Assembly: GCA_021647315.1 (NCBI GenBank)
Contig: JAKIUY010000006.1
Span: 1-64,000 of the forward strand
Length of the DNA stretch: 64,000 bases
DNA from: Victivallaceae bacterium
GTDB taxonomy: Bacteria; Verrucomicrobiota; Lentisphaeria; Victivallales; Victivallaceae
Direction of reading: 5' to 3'
Shown here: positions 43,703 to 53,266 of the stretch, piece after piece
Numbering within the stretch: position 1 is the first letter of the stretch
How the letters are laid out: every line of letters begins with the position of its first letter
The notes under the pieces: generated by a model
Databases searched by the model: none
Seen by the model: the letters and a program-made list of their open reading frames with translations, nothing else
Told to the model about the DNA's origin: nothing
Position numbers and translations under genes: made by a program

Positions 43703-45094
43703 ATGTTAATTATTTTAGGAAAAAGATTTTATCAAATGTCATTATTTATGGTTCTTGCAATCTACTGCCAAAAATTGCCAGCTTTATCCAAAAAGTCTGA
43801 TGGGGCAAGCATAATAAAACTGGCAATTGCCAAAAAAAGAACAATAACATCCAGCATTAGCGACTCCGATCAAAAGCAGTTTAATGATGACATGACGCAA
43901 CTTTTAAGCAAGGGGACTGTAACGTTTTCTAAATCAACTTGCCGAATATTAAAAATGGATGCTCCGCTCTTTCGACTGATAGAAAAAGCTACGACTGCCG
44001 ATTATTTTGAGTTTTATAATCCTAAAACTAGAACTCTGGATGATTGTTTTTTCACAGAAGAAGAGTATGGAGAGTTTACAAAAATAATATTTTTCCCTAG
44101 ATTATTTGTCCCGTTGAATGAGAAAAATTATTTGTCCATTGTTGAATTATATGCAAAATCAAACAGAATATTATTTAACTATTACAGCCAAGGCGGACTG
44201 CTTGATTTTTTGAGAATGTTTTCTGAGCTTGAGATAACAAAACTCAAAATCGCTACTTATGCAGTGGATAATTTATCGCATGACGAAGCCTTGCAGGCAT
44301 TGAAGCTTTACGCACAAGTTTATCCGATATATCCAACTTTTACCGATATCCTGAAAAATGAACGAACAATGTGGCTTAACACGATAAAACGTTCAATGAA
44401 AGAAGCAGAAAAAGGTACAGCCATAACGCGTGAGAAAATTGTTACCCTTTTTGAGAAAAAAGGAGCAGATCCAGTTCAGATAGAAAAAATCAGATCGGGG
44501 AAATTGTTGTCTGTTACTTTATGGCGGGAAAAATCTTGTACCGCGATCATTAAAGAATTCGATTTCATGATTCGAACATTTGATACTTATGATATGAAAA
44601 AATACCAAAATTTAGATAAAATACAACAAGCTAAAGCTGCCACTATTTACAATAAAACACTCGATGATTATTTCAATGTTTTAAAGAATCTTGTAACGAC
44701 TATAGTCAAAAAGAACATAACCTTGCCAGAAGCTGTTGAAACATGGAATGGTCTAGCTACTGGAATTGCAAATACTTTCCTTGCCTCATTGCTCAATCTA
44801 CAGACAACTCAAATAAAATTTAGCCATACACTATATTCAACAGTTAACCGTTTGATTTTTATTCGTATCGCAAGAAAAGCTCTTGGCCATAAAACAACTA
44901 CACCATTAGCAGATATTTTAAAAGCAGGACTGGTACCTGAAGAGGTATTGATAGATCCTTTTTCAGGGAAAAGATTCAATTGTATTAAAGATAAATCGGG
45001 TGAAATTATAGTTTATAGTGTTTTCAGTAATCAAATAGATAACCACGGAAACGGCGACGATGTCGCCTTGGACTATATTAAACTTACTTTTTGA
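43703..45094 (+). CDS. Exported protein of unknown function
   Basis: A 463-residue protein with an N-terminal hydrophobic stretch (MSLFMVLAIYCQKLPALS, about 12-29) that may be a signal peptide. The body is helical and lysine-rich and matches nothing I know. The last 60 residues contain IDPFSGKRFNCIKDKSGE and IIVYSVFSNQIDNHGNGDD, a pattern (DPFSGK..F; YSVG.N..D.GG..DD) common at the C-terminus of exported proteins in planctomycetes and relatives. It interrupts the sugar cluster; its codon use and lack of catalytic motifs suggest an envelope role. Confidence 0.6.
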   Translation: MLIILGKRFYQMSLFMVLAIYCQKLPALSKKSDGASIIKLAIAKKRTITSSISDSDQKQFNDDMTQLLSKGTVTFSKSTCRILKMDAPLFRLIEKATTADYFEFYNPKTRTLDDCFFTEEEYGEFTKIIFFPRLFVPLNEKNYLSIVELYAKSNRILFNYYSQGGLLDFLRMFSELEITKLKIATYAVDNLSHDEALQALKLYAQVYPIYPTFTDILKNERTMWLNTIKRSMKEAEKGTAITREKIVTLFEKKGADPVQIEKIRSGKLLSVTLWREKSCTAIIKEFDFMIRTFDTYDMKKYQNLDKIQQAKAATIYNKTLDDYFNVLKNLVTTIVKKNITLPEAVETWNGLATGIANTFLASLLNLQTTQIKFSHTLYSTVNRLIFIRIARKALGHKTTTPLADILKAGLVPEEVLIDPFSGKRFNCIKDKSGEIIVYSVFSNQIDNHGNGDDVALDYIKLTF

Positions 45095-45152
45095 CCCAGA
45101 GGCGTTTCTCGCTTTAGTTGTGGATTTTGATTAATAATAAAGAATATAACTA

Positions 45153-46346
45153 ATGGAAAAAGAACTTACGGTTTCCTGTGCCGGCTGTTGCCTGGCAGAC
45201 TACCTTTATGCCGGTATTGACGTTAGTAAAACTAACGTGAAAAAATACCTTTCTGTCAAGAATGGCGATGGGGGCATTACGCCCGGTAAATTGATTTTCA
45301 CTGATGACTTAGAACGCTTTGCCGATGAGAAAATTGATGATATTATTAATGATATCACTGAATATAAATCACCGGATGTCTTTAACCTTGGCGGGCCGGC
45401 GATTGTTGCGCTGGCCGGTGCGGCACAACTGTTAGCTGATCAGCCGGTTGAATGTAATTTTTATGGCGTTGCCGGAGATGATGATGCCGGTGAAAAACTT
45501 TATGAATTAATGAAAAAGCTCCCAGTTAAGCTTGATAATTATCATTTTAAACCCGGCGCAACCTCCAGTACCATTGTACTTTCTGATCCAAGCTTGAATA
45601 ATGGTAAAGGTGAACGGGCTTTTATCAACAATCTTGGCGTCAGCCGTGACTATCAGCCTGAAGGTCTAGGTGAAGAGTTCTTTGATGCTGATGTGATTAT
45701 CTACGGTGCGACAGCATTGGTGCCGCAACTGCACACGAATTTGACTTCATTGCTCCGTAAGGGGCGAGACCTTGGGCGGGTGAATATTGTTACTACAGTA
45801 TATGATTTTATCAATGAAAAAGCAAATCCTGACCAAGCTTGGCCATTAGGTGAAAGTGATGAAAGCTATCGGCTGCTTGACCTGTTACTGGTCGATTATG
45901 AAGAGGCGATGCGGCTGAGTAACAGCTCTACGCTCACGCAGGCGATTGAATTTTTTATGGACCGGGGCGTGGCTGCCATGGTGATTACTCATGGCAGTAA
46001 GCCGGTTACCTTTTTCAGTAATGGCTCATTATTTAAAGCAACTGCCCCGGCTGAACTGCCGATATGCAAAGCAACTGACCGGGAGTTGGAACGTCACCCC
46101 GAAATTAATGGTGATACTACCGGTTGTGGAGATAATTTTGCCGGTGGCGTAATTTATTCATTGCTCAGTCAACTTGCAAACCGGGGGCGTGGTGAACTTG
46201 ATCTGGCGGAGGCCGTCAGTTGGGGTGCGGTTGCCGGTGGCTTCACCCGTTTTTATATTGGCGGCACCTATTTTGAACAAAAACCCGGTGAAAAATTAAC
46301 AAAATTAACCAACTTTTACAAAGCATACCGGGCAGAAACAGAATGA
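45153..46346 (+). CDS. PfkB-family carbohydrate kinase
   Basis: A ribokinase-type sugar kinase of 397 residues. VFNLGGPAIVALAGAAQLL and FYGVAGDDDAGEKLYELM form the first PfkB signature region, FKPGATSSTIVLSDP the substrate lid, and NGDTTGCGDNFAGGVIYSLL (about 325-343) the second signature with the catalytic Asp. The chain is about 80 residues longer than ribokinase, with extra sequence near the N-terminus (VSKTNVKKYLSVKNGDGGI). It would phosphorylate a sugar or cyclitol of the pathway. It is convergent with the GntR gene, whose end lies six bases away. Confidence 0.85.
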   Translation: MEKELTVSCAGCCLADYLYAGIDVSKTNVKKYLSVKNGDGGITPGKLIFTDDLERFADEKIDDIINDITEYKSPDVFNLGGPAIVALAGAAQLLADQPVECNFYGVAGDDDAGEKLYELMKKLPVKLDNYHFKPGATSSTIVLSDPSLNNGKGERAFINNLGVSRDYQPEGLGEEFFDADVIIYGATALVPQLHTNLTSLLRKGRDLGRVNIVTTVYDFINEKANPDQAWPLGESDESYRLLDLLLVDYEEAMRLSNSSTLTQAIEFFMDRGVAAMVITHGSKPVTFFSNGSLFKATAPAELPICKATDRELERHPEINGDTTGCGDNFAGGVIYSLLSQLANRGRGELDLAEAVSWGAVAGGFTRFYIGGTYFEQKPGEKLTKLTNFYKAYRAETE

Positions 46347-46352
46347 TTTTTT

Positions 46353-47459
46353 TTATGAGTCCTGAAGTGTAGTTGATCTTTTTATTAATTCACCGTAGAT
46401 GCTGATGGTCTTAGCACTGTTTTTATCTGCCTGTTTATTATTGATTTGTTCCATTAGCGATATGAAAGCATTGGTTACCAGCCTTTTACGGTCGGTTTTA
46501 AAAGCGGTAATTGGAATCGGTGCTGCGCTTAATGCTTCGGTGTCAACAGCTCCAATCAAGGATAGCTTGTCAGGTACTGAGAGCTGATTATTATGACAGT
46601 AGTTGATAAGATGGATTAAGGGCCAGTTAAAATATGAAAAAACAGCGCATTTGCTGTGTTGTGCAATTTGCGCGTAAACTTCATCAAGAGATTTCAGATA
46701 ATTCTGTTGCCTTTCTGAAGGCATAAAAAATATTTGATTGTTATCTAAGCTTTTGCCATGACAGTGATGGGCATAATTAAACCCATCAAGAATCATATTG
46801 TCTATGGGCTTAAAGAATGATCTGTCGTTCAATAAGACGAGCTGATGATCAAAACCTGTTTCGAACATCAGACAGGCTGCTTCGTAGGCTATCCAACGCC
46901 AATTAATGTTGAATGATGGAATTCCGGTCGTGGAAAAATCATGATAAACAGCCACAATTGGCACATAACGGTTCCATTCGATGATCTGACTACCGAGAAT
47001 CTCCTGACAAAGAATTATTATTCCGGATATATCTTCATTGGACATTTGCTGCAGTTGCTGGGTTAATGATTCATTGGATGTTATTTCCTGGAGTAAATAC
47101 AAATGTACCTGATAGCCCTGTTTTTCTGCAAGGGCATGAATCACATCTACTTCTCCGTATGAGCTGCCGAACTGATTACAGATAATACCAATGGATTTTG
47201 ATTTTTTTCTGACGGCAGGAATTTTGGCAACAATACGCCCGGAACCTTGGCGAGCAACAATTATCTTGTCATCCTCAAGTTGTTTCAAAGCTTTGCGAAT
47301 CGTTATGCGTGATACTCCGTATTTTGCCGCCAAGACCATTTCTGTCGGAATTTTTTCTCCATGCCGCCACTCTTGTTTTTTTATCAGGTTCAGCATATCT
47401 TCTCTTATTCTTTGATATGGAGTAAATACACCTAATTGTTGAATTCTGGTTATCTGCAT
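46353..47459 (-). CDS. GntR-family regulator with sugar-binding LacI-type domain
   Basis: AraR-like chimera of 368 residues. The N-terminal GntR winged helix (about 12-80) has KKQEWRHGEKIPTEMVLAAK and YGVSRITIRKALKQLEDDKI, then RQGSGRIVAK. The C-terminal part (about 90-368) is a periplasmic-binding-protein-like effector domain as in LacI: KSIGIICNQFGSSYGEVDV, DISGIIILCQ, LVLLNDRSF, DKLSLIGAVD. Such proteins are known repressors released by a free sugar. A TGTATA-TAC-TATACA palindrome at 47643-47657 resembles an AraR box and lies upstream of its start. Confidence 0.85.
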   Translation of the reverse strand: MQITRIQQLGVFTPYQRIREDMLNLIKKQEWRHGEKIPTEMVLAAKYGVSRITIRKALKQLEDDKIIVARQGSGRIVAKIPAVRKKSKSIGIICNQFGSSYGEVDVIHALAEKQGYQVHLYLLQEITSNESLTQQLQQMSNEDISGIIILCQEILGSQIIEWNRYVPIVAVYHDFSTTGIPSFNINWRWIAYEAACLMFETGFDHQLVLLNDRSFFKPIDNMILDGFNYAHHCHGKSLDNNQIFFMPSERQQNYLKSLDEVYAQIAQHSKCAVFSYFNWPLIHLINYCHNNQLSVPDKLSLIGAVDTEALSAAPIPITAFKTDRKRLVTNAFISLMEQINNKQADKNSAKTISIYGELIKRSTTLQDS

Positions 47460-47936
47460 TTTTCACCTGTTATTAGATCCGTTAAAATTCAGGTCTTCAG
47501 TTATCGGTCTTCAGCCCTCATTTAAATTGCCGAAGACCGAAGACGGTGGACTGATGACACCACTCGTCGCCATGTATCCTGCTGGCTAAAATATTTTTTG
47601 TGCTCAGTTATGATGGTGAGTCATAACAAAATATCTTATATTTGTATATACTATACATTTTAATAAAATCAACTGTTAAATCAATATTTTTTAGATTTTA
47701 TTCAAGGTATAAGTAATGCCTCACTCTAATTTTTACTCGTTGTGCTTGGATGCATCTTTGCCCAGTATGACAGTTCTTTCAGGCTGTCTTTAGTTGCTTA
47801 TGACAGCGCCACGTGACTTTGAACGTGTCTTACAGGAGCATCTGTCCTACTGAAAATTATACTGAGGTCTTACAAGGTATAACTGATTTTTATTTGAGAA
47901 CAGTCATTTTTTATTGTGAAAATTCATATACAGGGG
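47460..47936. other. Regulatory gap between the GntR and prepilin-like genes
   Basis: No gene. It contains a GTCTTCGG-type inverted sequence near 47480-47530 (GGTCTTCAGTTATCGGTCTT with CCGAAGACCGAAGACGG), the palindrome TGTATATACTATACA (47643-47657, candidate GntR operator) and a stretch (GACAGCGC..AGGAGCATCTGTCCTACTG, 47801-47853) also found in shorter form at 34731-34757. Confidence 0.4.
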
Positions 47937-47965
47937 TTGACAATTTATCCTGATTGTGTTATAAT
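47937..47965 (+). promoter_or_regulatory. Perfect consensus sigma70 promoter
   Basis: TTGACA (47937-47942), 17-bp spacer, TATAAT (47960-47965). It points at the prepilin-like gene and predicts a leader of about 120 nt. High expression is expected. Confidence 0.85.
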
Positions 47966-48091
47966 GGAGTTATTAAAGCCTTTTCAGTGTTGTTAAGGCA
48001 TTAACTTTTTAATCCAAAGGAGAGTCGTTTAATGAATGGGCAATTTGCAAGTCAATCTTCAATCAAAAATCAACCACAAGGAGAATTAGTT

Positions 48092-48832
48092 ATGAAAACC
48101 CAATCCAGCGCAAAATGTAATTTCACATTAATAGAATTATTGGTTGTTGTAGCTATTATTGCAATTCTTGCCAGTATGTTGTTACCGGCTTTAAATCAGG
48201 CACGGGAGAAGGCACGGGCGATCAGTTGTCTTTCTAATCTCAAACAACTGGGCACGGTAATAATAATGTATGCTGGCGATAATGGTGATAATATTGCACC
48301 GTACAAAAGCAGAGGGCCGGTTAGATTTTACTGGTATGGAACAACCGCTACTAATGGTTATTACATGTCATACCTGCCTAATCTTAAACAGAAAGCCGGT
48401 GAACCTAATATTTCTATTGGTTTTGTTGGTATTAAATGGAGTAAAATGGTTCGTTCTCCTTTGAGTTGTCCCTCTGTTTCGATGGCGGAAGGAGCTGCTG
48501 ACGCCAGTAATAATTATCTCTATACTTATGGGTATAATGCCATTTTTTATTTTGGTGCAGTTCCAAGTGATCATGGGGGTGAGAGAAAATTGACGCGTTT
48601 TAAAAGAGCTTCAAGTACAATGCTGATTAGTGATATTAAAACCAATATTCCTCAGAGTAATTACCAGACTTGGCCGGTAAACTACAGTGTCTTCTATAGT
48701 CATGGTGATCGAGCTAATTTTATTTTTGGTGATGGTCATGCAGCCAGCAAAGGCACCAGAGAAGTTCCTACCAACCCTCGCGATAACTGGACTTATATTT
48801 GGTATACTAGTCATTTTTGGAATCCGCTTTAA
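48092..48832 (+). CDS. Type IV prepilin-like (H-X9-DG) protein
   Basis: A 246-residue protein with a class III leader and pilin helix: [20 protein letters not shown], cleaved by prepilin peptidase before the Phe, then [20 protein letters not shown]. The C-terminus has the H-x9-DG motif [14 protein letters not shown]. Many paralogues of this type occur in Lentisphaerae and Planctomycetes; their roles (pseudopili, S-layer-like or secretion structures) are mostly unproven. ATG codons at 48032 and 48092 each have a strong AAGGAG; the second gives the usual short leader. A perfect consensus promoter lies upstream, so it is probably abundant. It precedes a secreted glycosidase. Confidence 0.88.
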   Translation: MKTQSSAKCNFTLIELLVVVAIIAILASMLLPALNQAREKARAISCLSNLKQLGTVIIMYAGDNGDNIAPYKSRGPVRFYWYGTTATNGYYMSYLPNLKQKAGEPNISIGFVGIKWSKMVRSPLSCPSVSMAEGAADASNNYLYTYGYNAIFYFGAVPSDHGGERKLTRFKRASSTMLISDIKTNIPQSNYQTWPVNYSVFYSHGDRANFIFGDGHAASKGTREVPTNPRDNWTYIWYTSHFWNPL

Positions 48833-48953
48833 TTACTGTTAAAGAGTAATATAAGTTGTGACGGTAACGTCGCAGTGTCCTTTTGTATTTCCTGAACCAA
48901 TAATGTATAATAAAAGTTACTATTTTAATAAAAAAATCATTCAAGGAACTGTT

Positions 48954-51503
48954 ATGGGCGTAAAGTCATATTTTATATTTTTTGTAACCTTGTTTTTGTT
49001 GGCATGTCAGCTTGTTGCTATTGAAAAATCACTTGATCGATATTTAGTTGCGGATAATAAAGATTTTTCTGTTTATTATCAGGTAACGACTAAAAAACTT
49101 TGGGCTGATGATAAAACATCAGTTGTTTATGCTGAACCTCAGGTCATAACGCTTAACGCCTGTAAAGGAGAGACTGAAGTTTTTATACTGTTTTTTGAAC
49201 TTAAAAAAAGTTTAGAGCAGATTAATATCACTGTTTCTGATTTGAAAAACAGTGTTAATCAATCAATTATTAAAAAGGATATTTTCACCGTTCACCTGCT
49301 GGGCAAGGTTGCGGCTTTGGATGCAAGAGGTAAAAAGCGGTTGGCTTTTGATAAAATATATAATGTTAACGAATACGATCTGAAAAATGGTAAAAGATCA
49401 GCTTTTATGATAAAATTCAGGATTCCTTATGAGGTTGAAACCGGATATTATCGTGCAACCATTTTTATTGCGGCCGCTGAAAAGCAATTGACGCAGATTC
49501 CGATAAAAATTAAAGTTTATGATTTCAGTTTATCAAAAAAGGTGAATCTGCGTTTCTCGGCAGGTTTTCCCAAGTATAAGACTTCAACAAATCCTTTGAA
49601 AAGAAAACCGGATGATCAAACGTTGCCGGTTGATATGGCAAAAGTTAGGTCTATATGGATTAAACAGCTTAATAATGATCGGTTATCTACACAGAATACT
49701 AGCATTCCAACCCCTGGATTAACCAAAGAAAATGGTAAGTATATTCTTGATTTCACTCAGTTTGATAAAAGAATTGATGAATTAATCAAACAAAAAGTAC
49801 TGTTTAGAGCCCGGACTCCGTTTTTATATTTTTTAGGTGGTCATTACTGGTACCCATTGGAGAGATATTTCGGTGACATTACTTCACCAGCTGGTGATAA
49901 AACCAAAAGACCCGGTTCGACATACCTGGAGAATACCAATTTACGCCCTGAATTCTTAACCGGTTATTTAGATGTTGCTAAACAGGTTAATGAACATATT
50001 AATAAAAAAGGGTATCGTCCACACTTTTTTGATGTGCTTTGTGATGAACCGGCAATACAATTAAAAGGACTGGTTGGTAGACTTGGCAAGGCATTGGTGG
50101 AAACTGTTCCGGATATTCAACTGTCAATGCTTGGAATGCCCTCATCAGCATCTGAATTCAAGGAATATCGTGGCATTCAAACCCACCTGTTCATTTCGGA
50201 TGCTGCCTTTGAGATGGTTTTCCCAAAAGGTTTTGTTGATAAAAAATCGAATGAAATCTTTGAAGTTTATTCTCTCTATTCGGCATTGCAGCTGGATAAA
50301 GAACCGCTCTTCGCTCGTTTGATGTTCTGGTGGGCATGGAAAATTAGAGCCGACAGTATGTGGTATTGGGTAATTGCGGAATGGTCACGGCCGACCCCGT
50401 TGACTTGTTATGGCGGTAATGGTGGATTTTATGTTGTTTATCCTGATGAAAAAAACGTTAATTCAGCATTTTTAACCGGCATTCGTTATGAACAGTTCCG
50501 TGAAGGACTAGAAGATTATGAATATTTATTAGAGTTGTCAAAACGCTCTGAAGCTGTAAGAAAAAAACTTAATGGGGCTCGTGAAAATTTCCCGGACAGG
50601 CGACGGAGTGATGAGCTTGTCGGACAGTTGATTATATCGCGTGGGTTTCTTGATGGCTGGGTTAGTGACAGCAATAAATATATAACTGTTAAACAGCAGC
50701 TATTTGATGAAATTACTGCAATTAATCAGGAACCGTTGGTTTTAATCACCTCAGATCTGTTTGATGGTGCAAAAACCGAAGCCAATAAAGTAACTCTAAA
50801 AGGATTGGCCGATTCTAAGGCAGTTATAAGCATCAATGGTAAGTTGGTTGAAAATACCAACGGTCATTTTGAATTTAGCCAAAACTTAAAAAATGGTGCG
50901 AATATCGTAACAATTTTGGTTAAACAGGGCTCGAAGCAGAAACAGCTGATACGAGTTTATCATAGGCAAAAGCAGCAACGCTTCAAAACTATAATTAATG
51001 ACGATTTTACGTTTAAAAACGGTTCATATAATGGTTTAGATAATTGGCAGTGCTATGACTGGGGACGTGGACTTGGACTTGGGCAATTTAAACCAGCAGA
51101 AATTACGACAAATGGTCAGGTGAAAGCCACTGGTGATCCCAGTCTTAAATCCGGGCATATCCGCCCGGCTGCGACTCATTCCGGCCTGAGCAGGCAATGT
51201 GAACTGACTCCGCCAGCTGATGGTAGAATATCCTTTAACTTCTATACGCTTAATGATATTCAATTTAAATTGAAAATAGAAGTTTTCGGCAAACTTAACG
51301 GTAAAAAAGTTAAGATGCAAAAATGGTTCCCGTCGGAAGAGACTGGGATGTTTAACCGCTATACCGTTAAATTTGATCAGTTATCTAAATATCAGCCCGG
51401 CGTAGTTGTTAATGGTATGGCAATTTTTGTAATTGAGACTAAAGAGACCAGGCAAGATTGGCGTTATTGGATTGATGATTTCAAAGTTGAGTATCCGCTT
51501 TAA
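48954..51503 (+). CDS. Secreted DUF4091 glycosidase-like protein
   Basis: An 849-residue exported enzyme candidate; the ATG at 48954 has AAGGAA upstream and begins the signal peptide (FIFFVTLFLLACQLVA; LLAC could be a lipobox). An N-terminal beta domain (about 25-190) is followed by a TIM barrel (about 200-560) with HFFDVLCDEPAIQL (likely acid pair near residue 365), LSMLGMP and ARLMFWWAWKIRADSMWYW, then the DUF4091 hallmark GFYVVYP and FREGLEDYEYLLEL. An Ig-like segment (about 600-680) and a jelly-roll-like end (about 690-849) complete it. DUF4091 proteins are related to GH123 N-acetylgalactosaminidases. Target glycan unknown. Confidence 0.75.
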   Translation: MGVKSYFIFFVTLFLLACQLVAIEKSLDRYLVADNKDFSVYYQVTTKKLWADDKTSVVYAEPQVITLNACKGETEVFILFFELKKSLEQINITVSDLKNSVNQSIIKKDIFTVHLLGKVAALDARGKKRLAFDKIYNVNEYDLKNGKRSAFMIKFRIPYEVETGYYRATIFIAAAEKQLTQIPIKIKVYDFSLSKKVNLRFSAGFPKYKTSTNPLKRKPDDQTLPVDMAKVRSIWIKQLNNDRLSTQNTSIPTPGLTKENGKYILDFTQFDKRIDELIKQKVLFRARTPFLYFLGGHYWYPLERYFGDITSPAGDKTKRPGSTYLENTNLRPEFLTGYLDVAKQVNEHINKKGYRPHFFDVLCDEPAIQLKGLVGRLGKALVETVPDIQLSMLGMPSSASEFKEYRGIQTHLFISDAAFEMVFPKGFVDKKSNEIFEVYSLYSALQLDKEPLFARLMFWWAWKIRADSMWYWVIAEWSRPTPLTCYGGNGGFYVVYPDEKNVNSAFLTGIRYEQFREGLEDYEYLLELSKRSEAVRKKLNGARENFPDRRRSDELVGQLIISRGFLDGWVSDSNKYITVKQQLFDEITAINQEPLVLITSDLFDGAKTEANKVTLKGLADSKAVISINGKLVENTNGHFEFSQNLKNGANIVTILVKQGSKQKQLIRVYHRQKQQRFKTIINDDFTFKNGSYNGLDNWQCYDWGRGLGLGQFKPAEITTNGQVKATGDPSLKSGHIRPAATHSGLSRQCELTPPADGRISFNFYTLNDIQFKLKIEVFGKLNGKKVKMQKWFPSEETGMFNRYTVKFDQLSKYQPGVVVNGMAIFVIETKETRQDWRYWIDDFKVEYPL

Positions 51504-51529
51504 ATACCAGAGAAAAAAAGGAAATAATC

Positions 51530-52096
51530 ATGTTGAATATGACAAAAAGAATCATAGTTGGCTTCTTAATCGCAAGTGGTGCAATGTATTGTAACGCAGA
51601 TGCTATCAAGGAGAGTAATAATGATGATAAAATTGAGAACTTGATTGGAGGTGCAGATTTTGCTGAAGGTTTTGATGGCTGGTATGTGTCATGCAAGGAG
51701 GCATTTTCTCTAAATAAAGTAGATGGTGAAAATATCCTGATAGTAAAAAGAAATCCTGAATTAAAGAAAAATAATTATGTAAAATGTTCAAAGGGGATAA
51801 AATTATCTAAAGATAATGTTACTGGTAAAAAATTTACGTTTGGCGTAACCTTGAAAGCAATCAATGTTTCAGGGAAGGCTTATTTTGCCATTCGTGAAAT
51901 TGATGCCAATAGGAAAACGGTAAGTTATCAGAAAATTAACCTGAAAAAACGTGATAAATACGACTGGAAAAAATTTACAAAAACATTTACTACATCACCA
52001 AAAACTGTTAAATTGGCTATCTATGTTGTCGCGCGTTATCTGGGCAAGGATGATGAAATTCAAGCAAAAAATATCTACCTTTATCGGGAAAAGTAA
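51530..52096 (+). CDS. Secreted carbohydrate-binding-like protein
   Basis: A 188-residue exported protein with a signal peptide (RIIVGFLIASGAMYCNA, about 7-23). The mature part looks like a CBM4/9-type jelly roll: NLIGGADFAEGFDGWYV near the start, then alternating strands with KFTFGVTLKAINVSGKAYF and KLAIYVVARYLGKDDEIQA before the last strand KNIYLYREK. AAGGAA precedes the ATG at 51530. It follows the DUF4091 gene by 27 bp and probably binds the same polysaccharide. No catalytic residues are apparent. Confidence 0.65.
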   Translation: MLNMTKRIIVGFLIASGAMYCNADAIKESNNDDKIENLIGGADFAEGFDGWYVSCKEAFSLNKVDGENILIVKRNPELKKNNYVKCSKGIKLSKDNVTGKKFTFGVTLKAINVSGKAYFAIREIDANRKTVSYQKINLKKRDKYDWKKFTKTFTTSPKTVKLAIYVVARYLGKDDEIQAKNIYLYREK

Positions 52097-52131
52097 TTGT
52101 CACCCCTGATAAAAAATAAAAGAGAATAAAT

Positions 52132-52812
52132 ATGAGAATATATGTAACACGTCATGGTCAGCCAGTCATTGGTGATTTGCCGGCAGGAGCCAATCACGAA
52201 TTTCCTCCCGGCGATCCAAGTTTAACTGAATTGGGAACTGTGCAAGCTACCTATTTGGGCAATTATTTGAAATTGCGAAATTTTAAGGGGAAAGTTTACT
52301 CTTCACCTTACCGGCGCACACTCTATACAGCACAGGAGGTCGCACAGATAACAGAGACAAACATATACCCTGAAAAAATGCTTCAGGAATATGTTACTAA
52401 AGCAGGTAAACCAGATATAAAAACGTCAAATTTGCCAAGCATCAAGCAATTAATTACGAATATTGCTACTGATTCAAACCTTGATGACGAGTGGTTATTT
52501 GCAGGGCCGGAAAGCGTAAATGATGTTAAAAAGCGAGTAAAGCCTTTTATTGATTATTTATTAAATTCAAATGAGGATGAGGCGTTACTAGTAGGACATG
52601 GTGCTTCAGTCGGAGCGTGTAAAGTATTGCTGTTTGAGGCTGGCGAGATTCCTTATATTGACGAATATAACTGGAATTGTTCACTCTCCGAGTTTGTTAT
52701 TGAACAGGGCAAAACTACTGCCGTTGAACTTAACTGTGATATATCATTTATGCCTGAAAAAATTATAACATCCAATCTGATGAAGTATAATGAACGTGAG
52801 GGTATCAGATGA
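52132..52812 (+). CDS. Histidine-phosphatase-family protein
   Basis: A 226-residue member of the phosphoglycerate-mutase-like superfamily. The phosphohistidine motif is YVTRHGQPVIGD (about 4-9), the conserved Arg lies in YSSPYRRTLYTAQEV (about 65), and the second His in LLVGHGASVGACK (about 158). These are the four core residues of the family (RHG, R, H). Its size fits cobC/sugar-phosphate phosphatases. It ends in a four-base overlap with the next gene, so the two are coupled. The substrate is unknown. Confidence 0.85.
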   Translation: MRIYVTRHGQPVIGDLPAGANHEFPPGDPSLTELGTVQATYLGNYLKLRNFKGKVYSSPYRRTLYTAQEVAQITETNIYPEKMLQEYVTKAGKPDIKTSNLPSIKQLITNIATDSNLDDEWLFAGPESVNDVKKRVKPFIDYLLNSNEDEALLVGHGASVGACKVLLFEAGEIPYIDEYNWNCSLSEFVIEQGKTTAVELNCDISFMPEKIITSNLMKYNEREGIR

Positions 52813-53264
52813 GAATATTGACATTTTCAGATCTACATCTGGGGGATTACAGATCCTCGCCGGAATATGATGCAGATAACCTGGCAAATTTTAAAAAACT
52901 GGCTGGGCTGAAAATGATCTTTAACTCTCATGTGCCTACTGCCCAGACCACGATTGCCCGAGCAATTGAACCTGGAATTTATCTTATCCAAAGTAACTTG
53001 ATCAAAGAATTAGCCGAAGAATATGCTGAATTTGCAATATTCCTGGGTGGACATTTTCATGTGCCACCAGAATTGCCAAGGCAGGAATCTGAAATATTGA
53101 TGTTGATGGCTGGATGTTATAAAATTGATCCGACGAAAAGCTTCGAATCATATTTCAGAATTATTGATATTGACGATTCCAATATAACAGTACAGACAAT
53201 TAATAACTCAATGCAGAATATTTTGCCGGTCTTTGAAACAACACACAAGTCAATGCTGAAATAA
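52809..53264 (+). CDS. Metallophosphoesterase with an internal deletion
   Basis: The 151-residue frame starts like a calcineurin-type phosphoesterase (MRILTFSDLHLGDYRSS, the D-x-H motif) and ends like one (LKMIFNSHVP, LGGHFHVPPEL, the H and GHxH motifs). The middle of the fold, which should carry GD-x-x-D and GNHD/E, is absent: residues 31 and 33 jump from one end to the other. Two of the five metal-ligand motifs are therefore missing and catalysis is doubtful. Either an in-frame deletion or a diverged short family. It is coupled to the histidine phosphatase upstream (ATGA overlap) and precedes an amidohydrolase by two bases. Confidence 0.55.
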   Translation: MRILTFSDLHLGDYRSSPEYDADNLANFKKLAGLKMIFNSHVPTAQTTIARAIEPGIYLIQSNLIKELAEEYAEFAIFLGGHFHVPPELPRQESEILMLMAGCYKIDPTKSFESYFRIIDIDDSNITVQTINNSMQNILPVFETTHKSMLK

Positions 53265-53266
53265 GG

